Source: Lysinibacillus capsici (lineage in GTDB: Bacteria; Bacillota; Bacilli; Bacillales_A; Planococcaceae). From it: DNA of 64,000 nucleotides. Under the pieces are notes generated by a model. It had not been told where the DNA came from, did not search any database, and was given only the letters and a program-made list of their open reading frames with translations. The translations under genes and the position numbers were made by a program. The stretch lies in the NCBI RefSeq assembly GCF_003367505.1, contig NZ_PXXX01000007.1:1-64000 (forward strand), given 5' to 3'. Shown in pieces: positions 56,812-64,000 of the stretch; the stretch's first letter is position 1; each line of letters starts with the position of its first letter.

Positions 56812-57426
56812 ATGCGAGCACTGTTGTTACAAAGAATTGTCGTACAAAAATGGACTATTCTTTTTACAATGACGATATGTTTACTTCTTCATTTTGTACA
56901 TTTACCTTTTGTAGATAGTCCTTCTATCGGATTATTTGTTGTCGTTATTTCAGCCAACATCGTAGATAATTTATATAGAGGCGACCGTCAAGTAAAGTGG
57001 ACAATGTATGTCAATACGCTACCTCTATCAAAGAAAACACAATTGCAATCCGATTTTTTATTTTGCTATGGTCTTATTGCATTGCTCTTTATTATCCTTG
57101 CGCCTATGTATTTCTCACAACCTGATGCATCTGAAAATTTTATCGAGCATCTTGCTATGTACTTTGCTTATATAAGTAGCGCCTCTTTCCTCATCTGTAG
57201 TCAATTTTATATTCAGCATCTTGATGAAACAGAGAGAATGCGAACGGTTAGAATGCTTACAGCTATTGTGCTTATCATTCTGCTAAATTTTGTTATTCAT
57301 TATTATTTATCACTAGTAGCTGCAAATTTAATTATCTTATTCATACCAACACTGGTTAGTATCCTCATCACTTTTCTTGTGTTTCACAAATGTCTTTATT
57401 TATATTTGGCAAAGGAAATTTGCTAA
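56812..57426 (+). CDS. Second membrane protein of the ytrA-like operon
   Basis: The 204-residue protein has about six hydrophobic helices and DRQVKWTMYVNTLPLSKKTQ, which parallels the KWDKYANTLPISK stretch of the gene before it, so the two are probably diverged duplicates forming the heterodimeric channel. GGAGGGATCTC precedes the ATG. A strong terminator follows. Confidence 0.8.
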   Translation: MRALLLQRIVVQKWTILFTMTICLLLHFVHLPFVDSPSIGLFVVVISANIVDNLYRGDRQVKWTMYVNTLPLSKKTQLQSDFLFCYGLIALLFIILAPMYFSQPDASENFIEHLAMYFAYISSASFLICSQFYIQHLDETERMRTVRMLTAIVLIILLNFVIHYYLSLVAANLIILFIPTLVSILITFLVFHKCLYLYLAKEIC

Positions 57427-57438
57427 ACATTCATCAAA

Positions 57439-57468
57439 AAATAGGCTGCCTTATTTGGCAGCCTATTT
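57439..57468 (+). terminator. Terminator of the ytrA-like operon
   Basis: AAATAGGCTGCC (57439-57450) pairs perfectly with GGCAGCCTATTT (57457-57468) around six bases, with a T-run. The A-rich left arm makes it usable from both strands. Confidence 0.9.
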
Positions 57469-57773
57469 TTAATTGTGTTGAATAGCAAAACAGTCAATTA
57501 AAAGGAAATGGATTTCATTGCAGGCTACTTGCTTTCCTATGAGCATATGCAGAGCGGCTTCCTTCGCTACCTCTCCATTTAGAGAGGGTGACATGTCTCG
57601 CTATCCCCGGGAATCAAGTACCTTCCTCGCCAGTTTAATAAAGTGTTACCTTTTGGGTAAAGGTTTTCACTACTCATTTTATGGAGGGCTGTTGTCACTT
57701 ATCCACATTGAAAATAAATGCCAATCTCCTATCTAATAATAGCTTGAACAAATGCTATCTTATTAAAATATCT
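57469..57773. other. Intergenic block of higher GC with hairpins
   Basis: About 300 bp between convergent operons. 57500-57660 is clearly richer in G and C than its flanks and holds small hairpins (CCTCTCC/AGAGAGG near 57582-57597; TTACC-TTTT-GGGTAA near 57649-57662). A plus-strand frame of 72 codons has odd composition and no good binding site, so coding is doubtful. A dispersed intergenic repeat or structured RNA is more likely. Confidence 0.4.
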
Positions 57774-58997
57774 TTATTCGCTAGGACCTATGATTGAGAT
57801 AGCTGGCTCTGCTTTTAAAATTTTAGCAATCAGCCGATCCACTGACTCCATCGATACGGCATCTATCGATTTAAGAACCTCGTCTACTGTTCGATGCTTG
57901 CGATGAACAAGTTCACTTGTTCCATTTCGATTCATACGAGCTCCCGTCCCTTCTAATCCAAGGACAAAGCTTCCTTTAAGCTGCTCTTTCGCATTATCAA
58001 GCTCCTCCTCTGTCACACCACCCGCTACAATATCTAATAAAGTGGCATCAATCGTGTGCTGAAGCTGTGCTAATTGCTGTCGACTAGTACTACCATAAAT
58101 CGTAAAAGCACCTACATCTGCATAACACGATTGATAGGAGAAAATAGAATAGGCTAGCCCACGTTCTTCTCGTACTTCCTGAAACAATCGAGAACTCATA
58201 TTGCCTCCAATTATATTGTTAAGCGCAATAAAGCTATACATATCTGGATCTTTTACACCAATTGCTGGATAGGAAATCGCGACATGTGCCTGCTCTGTAT
58301 CGCGTATTTTTGTAATTTCCCCTGGATAAAATGAAGGATTTGTCAGGACAGGCGCAATAGCATGCGGTGAAGGTTGATAGTGACCAAATAAATCTTCAAT
58401 CGTTTGCATAAGCTGAGATGAAATATTACCTGCAATAGAAATAACAACGGACTCTGGCCCATAATGTTTATCCATATATTTTCGTATAGCATCTGCTGTA
58501 AATGTCTTTAATGTAGCAGCCGTACCTAGTATTGGACGACCGAGTGCATCATTCGGATACATGACACCCCACAGCTTCTCATGAACGTCATCATCAGGAG
58601 CATCTTCGCTCATTAAAATTTCTTCTAATACTACTTGTCGCTCTTTTTCTAATTCTTCTTCCGCAAAGGTAGAATTGAAAAACATATCTGCTAGTATTGT
58701 GACCGCAAGCTCCGCATGATGATCTAAAACTTTAGCATAGTAACATGTATTTTCTTTCGATGTGAAGGCATTTAGCTCTCCTCCGATTCGATCAAATTCT
58801 TCAGCAATTTGACGAGCTGAACGAGTTGTTGTGCCTTTAAACAACATATGCTCAATAAAATGTGTGATACCATTCTCTTCAGGTAGCTCATAGCGAGAGC
58901 CAGCATTCACAAAGATACCTAATGCCACTGATCTTACATGATCAATTTGCTCTGATACAATTCGAACACCATTCTGACATGTATGTACTTGAACCAA
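57774..58997 (-). CDS. mlpA: M16-family zinc peptidase MlpA (YmxG)
   Basis: The 407-residue peptidase has the inverted zinc motif HFIEHMLFKGTTTRSA, the second glutamate region EELEKERQVVLEEILM, and C-terminal REERGLAYSIFSYQS. It is the mitochondrial-processing-peptidase-like protein found after pnpA in Bacilli, where ylxY normally stands between them and is absent here. Confidence 0.94.
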   Translation of the reverse strand: MVQVHTCQNGVRIVSEQIDHVRSVALGIFVNAGSRYELPEENGITHFIEHMLFKGTTTRSARQIAEEFDRIGGELNAFTSKENTCYYAKVLDHHAELAVTILADMFFNSTFAEEELEKERQVVLEEILMSEDAPDDDVHEKLWGVMYPNDALGRPILGTAATLKTFTADAIRKYMDKHYGPESVVISIAGNISSQLMQTIEDLFGHYQPSPHAIAPVLTNPSFYPGEITKIRDTEQAHVAISYPAIGVKDPDMYSFIALNNIIGGNMSSRLFQEVREERGLAYSIFSYQSCYADVGAFTIYGSTSRQQLAQLQHTIDATLLDIVAGGVTEEELDNAKEQLKGSFVLGLEGTGARMNRNGTSELVHRKHRTVDEVLKSIDAVSMESVDRLIAKILKAEPAISIIGPSE

Positions 58998-59049
58998 ACT
59001 ATCTCCCCCAATTATAAAAATCCTCTACTTTTCTTCTTGCTACTATCGA

Positions 59050-59078
59050 AAAAGGCTGCGCAATTTACGCAGCCTTTT
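59050..59078 (-). terminator. Terminator of pnpA
   Basis: AAAAGGCTGCG (59050-59060) pairs perfectly with CGCAGCCTTTT (59068-59078) around CAATTTA. It lies eight bases after the pnpA stop. Confidence 0.9.
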
Positions 59079-59086
59079 AATCAATA

Positions 59087-61201
59087 TTATTTTTCTTGTT
59101 CAGCGCGCTCTTTTTCCTCTTGAATTACTACTTTGCGAGATAAATTCACACGACCTTGCTTGTCGATTTCAATCACTTTCACAAGTAATTGATCGCCAAG
59201 TTTTAAGACGTCCTCCACTTGCTTTGTTCGTTCCTCTTGAATTTCAGAAATGTGAAGCAAGCCATCTTTCCCTGGGAAGATTTCGCAAAAGGCGCCGAAT
59301 TTTTCAATACGTTTCACTGTTGATAAGTAGTATTCCCCTACTTTTGCTTCACGTACGATATCTTCAATAATTTGTTTTGCACGTGCATTCATTGCTTCAT
59401 CAGCAGAAGAAATATAGATTGTACCATCTTGCTCTGTATCAATCTTAACGCCCGTTTCTTCAATAATTTTATTAATTTGTTTACCACCTGGTCCAATTAC
59501 ATCACGAATTTTATCAGGATTAATTTTTACAATAACAATTTTTGGTGCAAACGCAGATAATTGTTTACGTGGCTCTGGCAGTGTAGCAAGCATTGATTCA
59601 AGAATATGCATACGTCCAACTTTTGCTTGTGTCAGTGCTTCTTCTAAAATATTGCGAGATAAACCATCAATTTTAATGTCCATTTGTAGAGCTGTTACAC
59701 CTTTAGCTGTACCAGCCACTTTAAAGTCCATATCGCCTAAATGGTCTTCCATTCCTTGAATATCCGTTAAAATAGAATAATGTTCACCTTTTTTAATAAG
59801 GCCCATTGCAATACCTGCAACTGGTGCTTTTAATGGGACACCTGCATCCATCATGGCTAATGTAGACGCACAAATAGAAGCTTGAGAAGTTGATCCGTTT
59901 GATTCAAGTACTTCTGATACACAACGAATTGTATAAGGGAAGACCGACTCATCAGGAATGACTGCTTCAAGTGCACGCTCACCTAACGCACCATGACCAA
60001 TTTCACGACGACCTGGCCCACGAATTGGACCCGTTTCCCCTACAGAAAATTGTGGGAAGTTATAATGGTGCATAAAGCGTTTTGACTCTTCCACACCCAA
60101 ACCGTCAATAATTTGTACATCACCAAGCGCACCTAATGTACAAATAGAAAGTGCTTGTGTTTGTCCACGTGTAAACAGACCTGAACCATGTGTACGTTGT
60201 AATAAGCCTGTTTCAGAAGAAAGTGGTCGGATTTCGTCGAGCTTACGACCATCTGGACGAATCTTATCTTCCGTGATTTGACGGCGTACTTCTTCTTTTA
60301 CCATCTTGTCAAGAATTGTGTACACTTGTTTCATTGTTTCGTCATCTGCTTCTTGCTCTTCATAGGAAGCGATAACTCGCTCTTTAACAGCTTGAATTGC
60401 CTCATCACGAGCATGTTTCTCTGCCGTTTGAATTGCGTCATGCATATCAGTCTCACAAGCTGCTTTTATATCGGCTTGAATTGCTTCGTCAATTTCAAAT
60501 AGTGTCACTGGTAACTTTTCTTTACCAACCTCTGCCACAATTTGCTCTTGGAAAGCAATGATTTTTTTGATTTCTTCATGACCGAACATAATCGCTTCTA
60601 ACATGATTTCCTCTGGTACTTCAAGTGCTCCCGCTTCAACCATATTGATAGCATCTTTGTTCCCTGCTACAGACAAATGAATTGTTGAGCGATTCGATTG
60701 CTCTACTGTCGGGTTTACAATGAATTCTCCATCAATATAACCAACTTGTACACCTGCTATTGGCCCATCAAATGGAATATCAGAGATCGCTAATGCTAAT
60801 GATGAACCAACCATTGCTGCCATTTCAGATGTACAGTCAGGATCATTTGACATAACCATAGAAATAACTTGTACTTCATTACGGAAACCATCCGGGAACA
60901 TCGGACGAATCGGACGGTCGATTAAACGGCTTGCTAAAATCGCCTTTTCAGATGGACGTCCTTCACGCTTAATAAAGCCGCCAGGAATTTTACCTGCAGC
61001 ATATAGACGCTCTTCATAGTTTACTGTTAATGGGAAGAAATCAAGTGGTTTAGGTGATTTTGACATTGTTGCTGTAGCAAGTACAGAAGTATCGCCATAG
61101 CGTACTAATGCGGCTCCGTTTGCTTGTTTTGCTAACTGTCCTACTTCAATTACAAGTGGACGGCCAGCCCATTCATAGGAATAGACTTTCTTTTCGTTCA
61201 T
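59087..61201 (-). CDS. pnpA: Polyribonucleotide nucleotidyltransferase (PNPase)
   Basis: The 704-residue enzyme has two RNase PH domains (first about 10-145, second about 310-545 with [16 protein letters not shown]), a KH domain ([15 protein letters not shown]) and a C-terminal S1 domain ([13 protein letters not shown]). It degrades RNA 3'-5' with phosphate and works with RNase Y. A hairpin and a 14-bp palindrome lie in its 5' region. Confidence 0.98.
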   Translation of the reverse strand: MNEKKVYSYEWAGRPLVIEVGQLAKQANGAALVRYGDTSVLATATMSKSPKPLDFFPLTVNYEERLYAAGKIPGGFIKREGRPSEKAILASRLIDRPIRPMFPDGFRNEVQVISMVMSNDPDCTSEMAAMVGSSLALAISDIPFDGPIAGVQVGYIDGEFIVNPTVEQSNRSTIHLSVAGNKDAINMVEAGALEVPEEIMLEAIMFGHEEIKKIIAFQEQIVAEVGKEKLPVTLFEIDEAIQADIKAACETDMHDAIQTAEKHARDEAIQAVKERVIASYEEQEADDETMKQVYTILDKMVKEEVRRQITEDKIRPDGRKLDEIRPLSSETGLLQRTHGSGLFTRGQTQALSICTLGALGDVQIIDGLGVEESKRFMHHYNFPQFSVGETGPIRGPGRREIGHGALGERALEAVIPDESVFPYTIRCVSEVLESNGSTSQASICASTLAMMDAGVPLKAPVAGIAMGLIKKGEHYSILTDIQGMEDHLGDMDFKVAGTAKGVTALQMDIKIDGLSRNILEEALTQAKVGRMHILESMLATLPEPRKQLSAFAPKIVIVKINPDKIRDVIGPGGKQINKIIEETGVKIDTEQDGTIYISSADEAMNARAKQIIEDIVREAKVGEYYLSTVKRIEKFGAFCEIFPGKDGLLHISEIQEERTKQVEDVLKLGDQLLVKVIEIDKQGRVNLSRKVVIQEEKERAEQEK

Positions 61202-61227
61202 TCAATGAACCCCTCTCTATTATAAAA

Positions 61228-61263
61228 ACACTTACTTCGTCTGTATGTACTAATAGTAAGTGT
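61228..61263 (-). other. Hairpin in the pnpA leader
   Basis: ACACTTACT (61228-61236) pairs perfectly with AGTAAGTGT (61255-61263), 27 bp before the start codon, with no T-run. It may be an RNase target or regulatory hairpin; pnp leaders in other bacteria are processed. Confidence 0.45.
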
Positions 61264-61292
61264 ACCAAAAATGCTTGTTCTATGCTAAATAA

Positions 61293-61306
61293 TATTTCAT
61301 GAAATA
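61293..61306. promoter_or_regulatory. 14-bp palindrome TATTTCATGAAATA, copy 1
   Basis: A perfect palindrome 92 bp upstream of pnpA. The identical 14-mer occurs again at 62510-62523, upstream of doxX. It could be a protein-binding site; no regulator is assigned. Confidence 0.4.
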
Positions 61307-61747
61307 ATCATACATTTAAATTCAGTTATTGCCAATTTATTTAAGATTTATTTCATTATTTTATTGAAAAAGCATTTTTGGTATATGGTTTTTTCTATAT
61401 TGATTCCTTCTTGACGAAAAGTAATGTATGTAAATGGAAATAACTGCTTCGCTAACATTAGTTTTTCAAATACAAGTTTAAACAATAGACTTATTATAAC
61501 ATGGAGCTTATCATACAACATCCTATAAGGTAAAAGAAAGTTGGATCATCTAGGAAAGTTAGTAAGTCAGGCAAATAATAGTCGGGATTTACATAGTGTT
61601 GAAAAGTAAAACCATCAATAGAATTTTTGTGAAAGTTGCGTAAGTGAGTAAAACTGGATCATCGGACGCCCAGTGAAACGGAAGTCACCCCCTCACCTTG
61701 CAAAAAGGGCTTTTCTGCTAGTGACATTTCTTTTTTCAACAACTTAA
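61307..61747. other. pnpA-doxX intergenic region with degenerate repeat
   Basis: No gene is supported. Two imperfect copies of a unit containing GAAAGTT, GTAAGT and GGATCATC lie at 61536-61569 and 61631-61665. The stretch 61656-61720 is richer in G and C. It may be a decayed mobile sequence, but no terminal repeats or transposase pieces are recognisable. Confidence 0.4.
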
Positions 61748-61776
61748 ATACCCCACCCATATAATGGGCGGGGTAT
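61748..61776 (-). terminator. Terminator of doxX
   Basis: ATACCCCACCCAT (61748-61760) pairs with ATGGGCGGGGTAT (61764-61776) with one mismatch. The minus-strand tail is only weakly T-rich. Confidence 0.65.
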
Positions 61777-61824
61777 ATTCAGACTAATGAGTAGTCTCCT
61801 AATATAAGATATGTAAAAAGTTTA

Positions 61825-62352
61825 TTATGTAATTTTAACAGGTTGAACAACTTCTTTTTTCTTATTTCTCGCCATCTTTTCACCTATGATTGGCATAATG
61901 AAGCGGTCAAGCCCGAATTTCCCAGCATTATAACCAGCAACGGCTATAAAGATTGCAAGTAAAATATCCCAAGGATTGCTAGATATAGTACCTGCCATTA
62001 GGAAGGCAAAATTCATGACCATACCAAAAAATGCAGCATATGTCGTTAAGCACCCCAGAATTAATCCTAGCCCTACTAAAAATTCTCCCCAAGGCACAAG
62101 AATATTAATTAGCTCAGCATTTGGCAAAGCAAATGATTCAATAAACTTTACATACAGTGGGTAGGCGAGCTCTTCTCCACTTGTCACTGGATTTGCAATA
62201 GCATTGGCTAAAAAGCCAGATGCATCAAAGCCATTAAACAATTTTCCCCAACCTGCTGTAAGCCAATGCCAGCCTAAATAAACACGAATAACTGTTAAAA
62301 TACTTGCAACAATATTATTCTCTCTTAATAATTGGTTAAACATCCTACTCAC
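61825..62352 (-). CDS. DoxX-family membrane protein
   Basis: The 175-residue protein has four membrane helices with the DoxX pattern LGWHWLTAGWGKLFNGF, VPWGEFLVGLGLILG and FGMVMNFAFLMAGTISSNP, and a basic tail. DoxX proteins are linked to redox and thiol stress and sometimes quinone chemistry. It stands alone between rpsO and pnpA, which are adjacent in B. subtilis, so it is an insertion. A shared palindrome lies 158 bp upstream. Confidence 0.85.
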   Translation of the reverse strand: MSRMFNQLLRENNIVASILTVIRVYLGWHWLTAGWGKLFNGFDASGFLANAIANPVTSGEELAYPLYVKFIESFALPNAELINILVPWGEFLVGLGLILGCLTTYAAFFGMVMNFAFLMAGTISSNPWDILLAIFIAVAGYNAGKFGLDRFIMPIIGEKMARNKKKEVVQPVKIT

Positions 62353-62724
62353 CCTTCTAAATGATTTAGTTTACATTTCACCAACTATTAACATAGAAAG
62401 TTTTCTAACCCATAGCCATCGTTTACTAGTATTCAATGATAGCATTTAGATTGTATGATTGACGCTTATGTACCAATTTTGAGCCTCTATCCTATAATTT
62501 GCTGGATTGTATTTCATGAAATATAATAGCAATCTAGCCTTCAATTTATCTACTTCAATTACACTTGCAAATGATGAACGCAATGACTATAAATGGGCTG
62601 TGAAATGTGATTAGAATATATCACCCTTTTATCAAGTATCAAATCATTTTTATCTATCGTTCATCGTAGTGTAAAAAAGTTATGGCTTATTGTTGAACAA
62701 AATTAACAAGATTATCTCAAAAAA
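62353..62724. other. rpsO-doxX intergenic region
   Basis: About 370 bp of AT-rich DNA with no supportable gene. Its only clear feature is the palindrome at 62510-62523. The doxX promoter must lie here. Confidence 0.4.
62510..62523. promoter_or_regulatory. 14-bp palindrome TATTTCATGAAATA, copy 2
   Basis: Identical to the palindrome at 61293-61306. It lies 158 bp upstream of doxX on the same side of the gene as copy 1 is of pnpA. Confidence 0.4.
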
Positions 62725-62758
62725 AGACTGTAGACAAACATCAGTTTGTCTACAGTCT
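62725..62758 (-). terminator. Terminator of rpsO
   Basis: AGACTGTAGACAAAC (62725-62739) pairs perfectly with GTTTGTCTACAGTCT (62744-62758) around ATCA, followed on the minus strand by a run of T. Confidence 0.95.
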
Positions 62759-62783
62759 AATATAGGATTACTTTTGCTATTAA

Positions 62784-63053
62784 TTAGCGACGTAAGCCTA
62801 AACGGTTGATTAATTCACGGTAACGTTGTACGTCTGTTTCACGAAGGTATTTTAATAAGTGACGACGACGACCTACCATTTTAAGAAGACCACGCTCAGA
62901 GTGGAAATCTTTTTTGTGAGTACGTAAGTGAGTATTTAGAGCATTGATTTCCTCTGTTAATACTGCAACTTGTACTTCTGGTGAACCAGTGTCACTTTCG
63001 TGAGTACGGTACTCAGCGATAATTTCGTTTTTACGTTCTTTTGTAATAGCCAT
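62784..63053 (-). CDS. rpsO: 30S ribosomal protein S15
   Basis: The 89-residue product matches S15 throughout: [40 protein letters not shown] and [17 protein letters not shown]. It binds 16S rRNA early in assembly of the small-subunit platform. TAGGAGG precedes the start. The 174-bp leader may carry S15 autoregulation, but no structure was resolved. Confidence 0.98.
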   Translation of the reverse strand: MAITKERKNEIIAEYRTHESDTGSPEVQVAVLTEEINALNTHLRTHKKDFHSERGLLKMVGRRRHLLKYLRETDVQRYRELINRLGLRR

Positions 63054-63227
63054 TTGTATGGACCTCCTAAATTATAATTAATCCCCATTAGCACAGTAAA
63101 CGTTGGAGTCATCGATATACCGAGCTAAGGTTAAGCATTTATGCACTTATGAATATTACCATAAATCACATAGTCAAGCAAGTAAAACGTCGACTTGGCT
63201 AATGTGACTACAGTAATGAAGTACTTC

Positions 63228-64000
63228 TTATAGCTGGTTAAAGTAACGTATTGCTTCTTGTTTATCCTTTTCAATTTGTGTTTTCAAGGCCTCAATACCA
63301 TCGAATTTCCGTTCACTTCGTATACGTTTATACCATGCCACATGTACTTCTTCACCGTAGATATTTTTATCAAAGTTTAAAATATGGACTTCAATCGATA
63401 ATTGCTTATCATTTGGATCTTTGAAAGTTGGCTTATAGCCCACGTTGCAAACACCATCATACCAGTTATTTTGTACAAGCAGACGAACAGCATAAACACC
63501 ACTAGCTGGAATAAACGTTCCTTCTAATGCTTGGACATTTGCAGTAGGGAAACCAATAGTACGACCACGTTTATCACCATGGACAACAATCCCATTGATT
63601 TCAAACGGTCTCCCTAATAAAACTGTTGCTTCTTCCATATCGCCTTCTTGTAATAGCTTGCGTATACGGGTAGAGCTGATTTTCTCAACATCATCTGTTT
63701 TCTTCTCAACAATTGTAACGCCATAATCACCATTACTTAATAAACGCATATCTTCCATTGTTCCCTTACCAAATGCTCCAAACGAATAATCGAAGCCAGC
63801 TGTCACATGCTGAATATTTAATCCACGGATAAATGTATCAATAAATGCCGCTGGTGAAAGTTTGGCAAAATCTGAAGTGAAGTGGACAACGAATACCGTA
63901 TCCACACCCTGTTCTTCAAACAGCTGTAATTTCTGTTGTAAGAGTGTAATATAAAAAACCTTTTCGTTACGTCCACCAAGGACTAATGAAGGATGTGGAT
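63228..64000 (-). CDS. ribF: Bifunctional riboflavin kinase/FAD synthetase, 5' end cut by the window
   Basis: The frame is open to the window edge (it reads PHPSLVLGGRNEKVFYITLL at 64000), so the true start lies outside; an internal GTG at 63905 is not the start. The visible 257 residues include the rest of the adenylyltransferase domain (SSTRIRKLLQEGDMEEA) and the C-terminal flavokinase domain with GDKRGRTIGFPTANV, then SGVYAVRL and the conserved EVHILNFDKNIYGE. It makes FMN and FAD from riboflavin. It is called ribC in B. subtilis. Confidence 0.95.
   Translation of the reverse strand, partial: PHPSLVLGGRNEKVFYITLLQQKLQLFEEQGVDTVFVVHFTSDFAKLSPAAFIDTFIRGLNIQHVTAGFDYSFGAFGKGTMEDMRLLSNGDYGVTIVEKKTDDVEKISSTRIRKLLQEGDMEEATVLLGRPFEINGIVVHGDKRGRTIGFPTANVQALEGTFIPASGVYAVRLLVQNNWYDGVCNVGYKPTFKDPNDKQLSIEVHILNFDKNIYGEEVHVAWYKRIRSERKFDGIEALKTQIEKDKQEAIRYFNQL

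Noticed and set aside
57518..57736. 72-codon plus-strand frame in the GC-richer block
   Set aside because: No ribosome binding site at its start and residue composition unlike neighbouring genes; more likely a noncoding repeat.
1..64000. CRISPR arrays, tRNA, rRNA, intact insertion sequences, prophage genes
   Set aside because: Looked for by eye on both strands; nothing met even a loose standard.

Overview
The window reads as a low-GC, endospore-forming Gram-positive chromosome, most likely Lysinibacillus or a close relative in the Planococcaceae. Three things point there: the B. subtilis-like block ribF-rpsO-pnpA-mlpA-ymxH-spoVF-asd-dapA-rnjB-spoIIIE-ymfC-nup-ymf-rodZ-pgsA-cinA-recA-rny-ymdB-spoVS, running here on the minus strand from the right edge; 2-oxoacid:ferredoxin oxidoreductase genes after spoVS; and a D-aspartate ligase, which fits the L-Lys-D-Asp wall of Lysinibacillus. 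Sporulation genes (spoVS, dipicolinate synthase dpaA/dpaB, ymxH, spoIIIE) are present. No rRNA, tRNA, CRISPR array or intact insertion sequence was seen.

Layout. (1) 1-2.5 kb, accessory: a Fur-box-like palindrome, a five-codon minicistron, a secreted four-cysteine bacteriocin-like protein, a 57-residue two-helix membrane protein, a terminator, then a heavily frameshifted pseudogene. (2) 2.5-3.8 kb: D-aspartate ligase-like ATP-grasp enzyme. (3) 3.9-10.4 kb: a seven-gene operon for uptake and probable hydrolysis of an organophosphorus compound (binding protein, alkaline-phosphatase-superfamily enzyme, two permeases, ATPase, DeoR regulator, PHP phosphatase). (4) 10.6-15.4 kb: a small unknown gene and a five-gene lantibiotic-immunity-like ABC exporter plus two-component system, bracketed by copies of one intergenic repeat. 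(5) 15.5-19.6 kb: korB-korA, spoVS, ymdB. (6) 19.7-29.6 kb: a nine-gene Wzx/Wzy exopolysaccharide cluster inserted between ymdB and rny. (7) 29.8-54.8 kb: core genes for RNA turnover (rny, rnjB), recombination, lipid synthesis, cell shape, EF-P modification, nucleoside uptake, DNA translocation, lysine/dipicolinate synthesis. (8) 54.9-57.4 kb: a plus-strand YtrA-type GntR/ABC operon inserted in the core. (9) 57.8-64.0 kb: mlpA, pnpA, doxX, rpsO and a truncated ribF.

How the parts combine. The core supplies RNA processing (RNase Y, RNase J, PNPase) and spore dipicolinate from the aspartate pathway: Asd and DapA make the dihydrodipicolinate that DpaA/DpaB oxidise. Accessory insertions are mostly about the cell surface and defence: an exopolysaccharide, two peptide-export or immunity-type ABC systems, a wall cross-bridge enzyme, and a candidate secreted toxin with its putative immunity protein. 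The most interesting unexplained parts are the Fur-linked bacteriocin-like pair, the repeat-bracketed orphan immunity cassette with perfect tandem 11-bp promoter repeats, and a 14-bp palindrome found upstream of both pnpA and doxX. All calls come from reading the sequence and recalled family knowledge; no database search was run.
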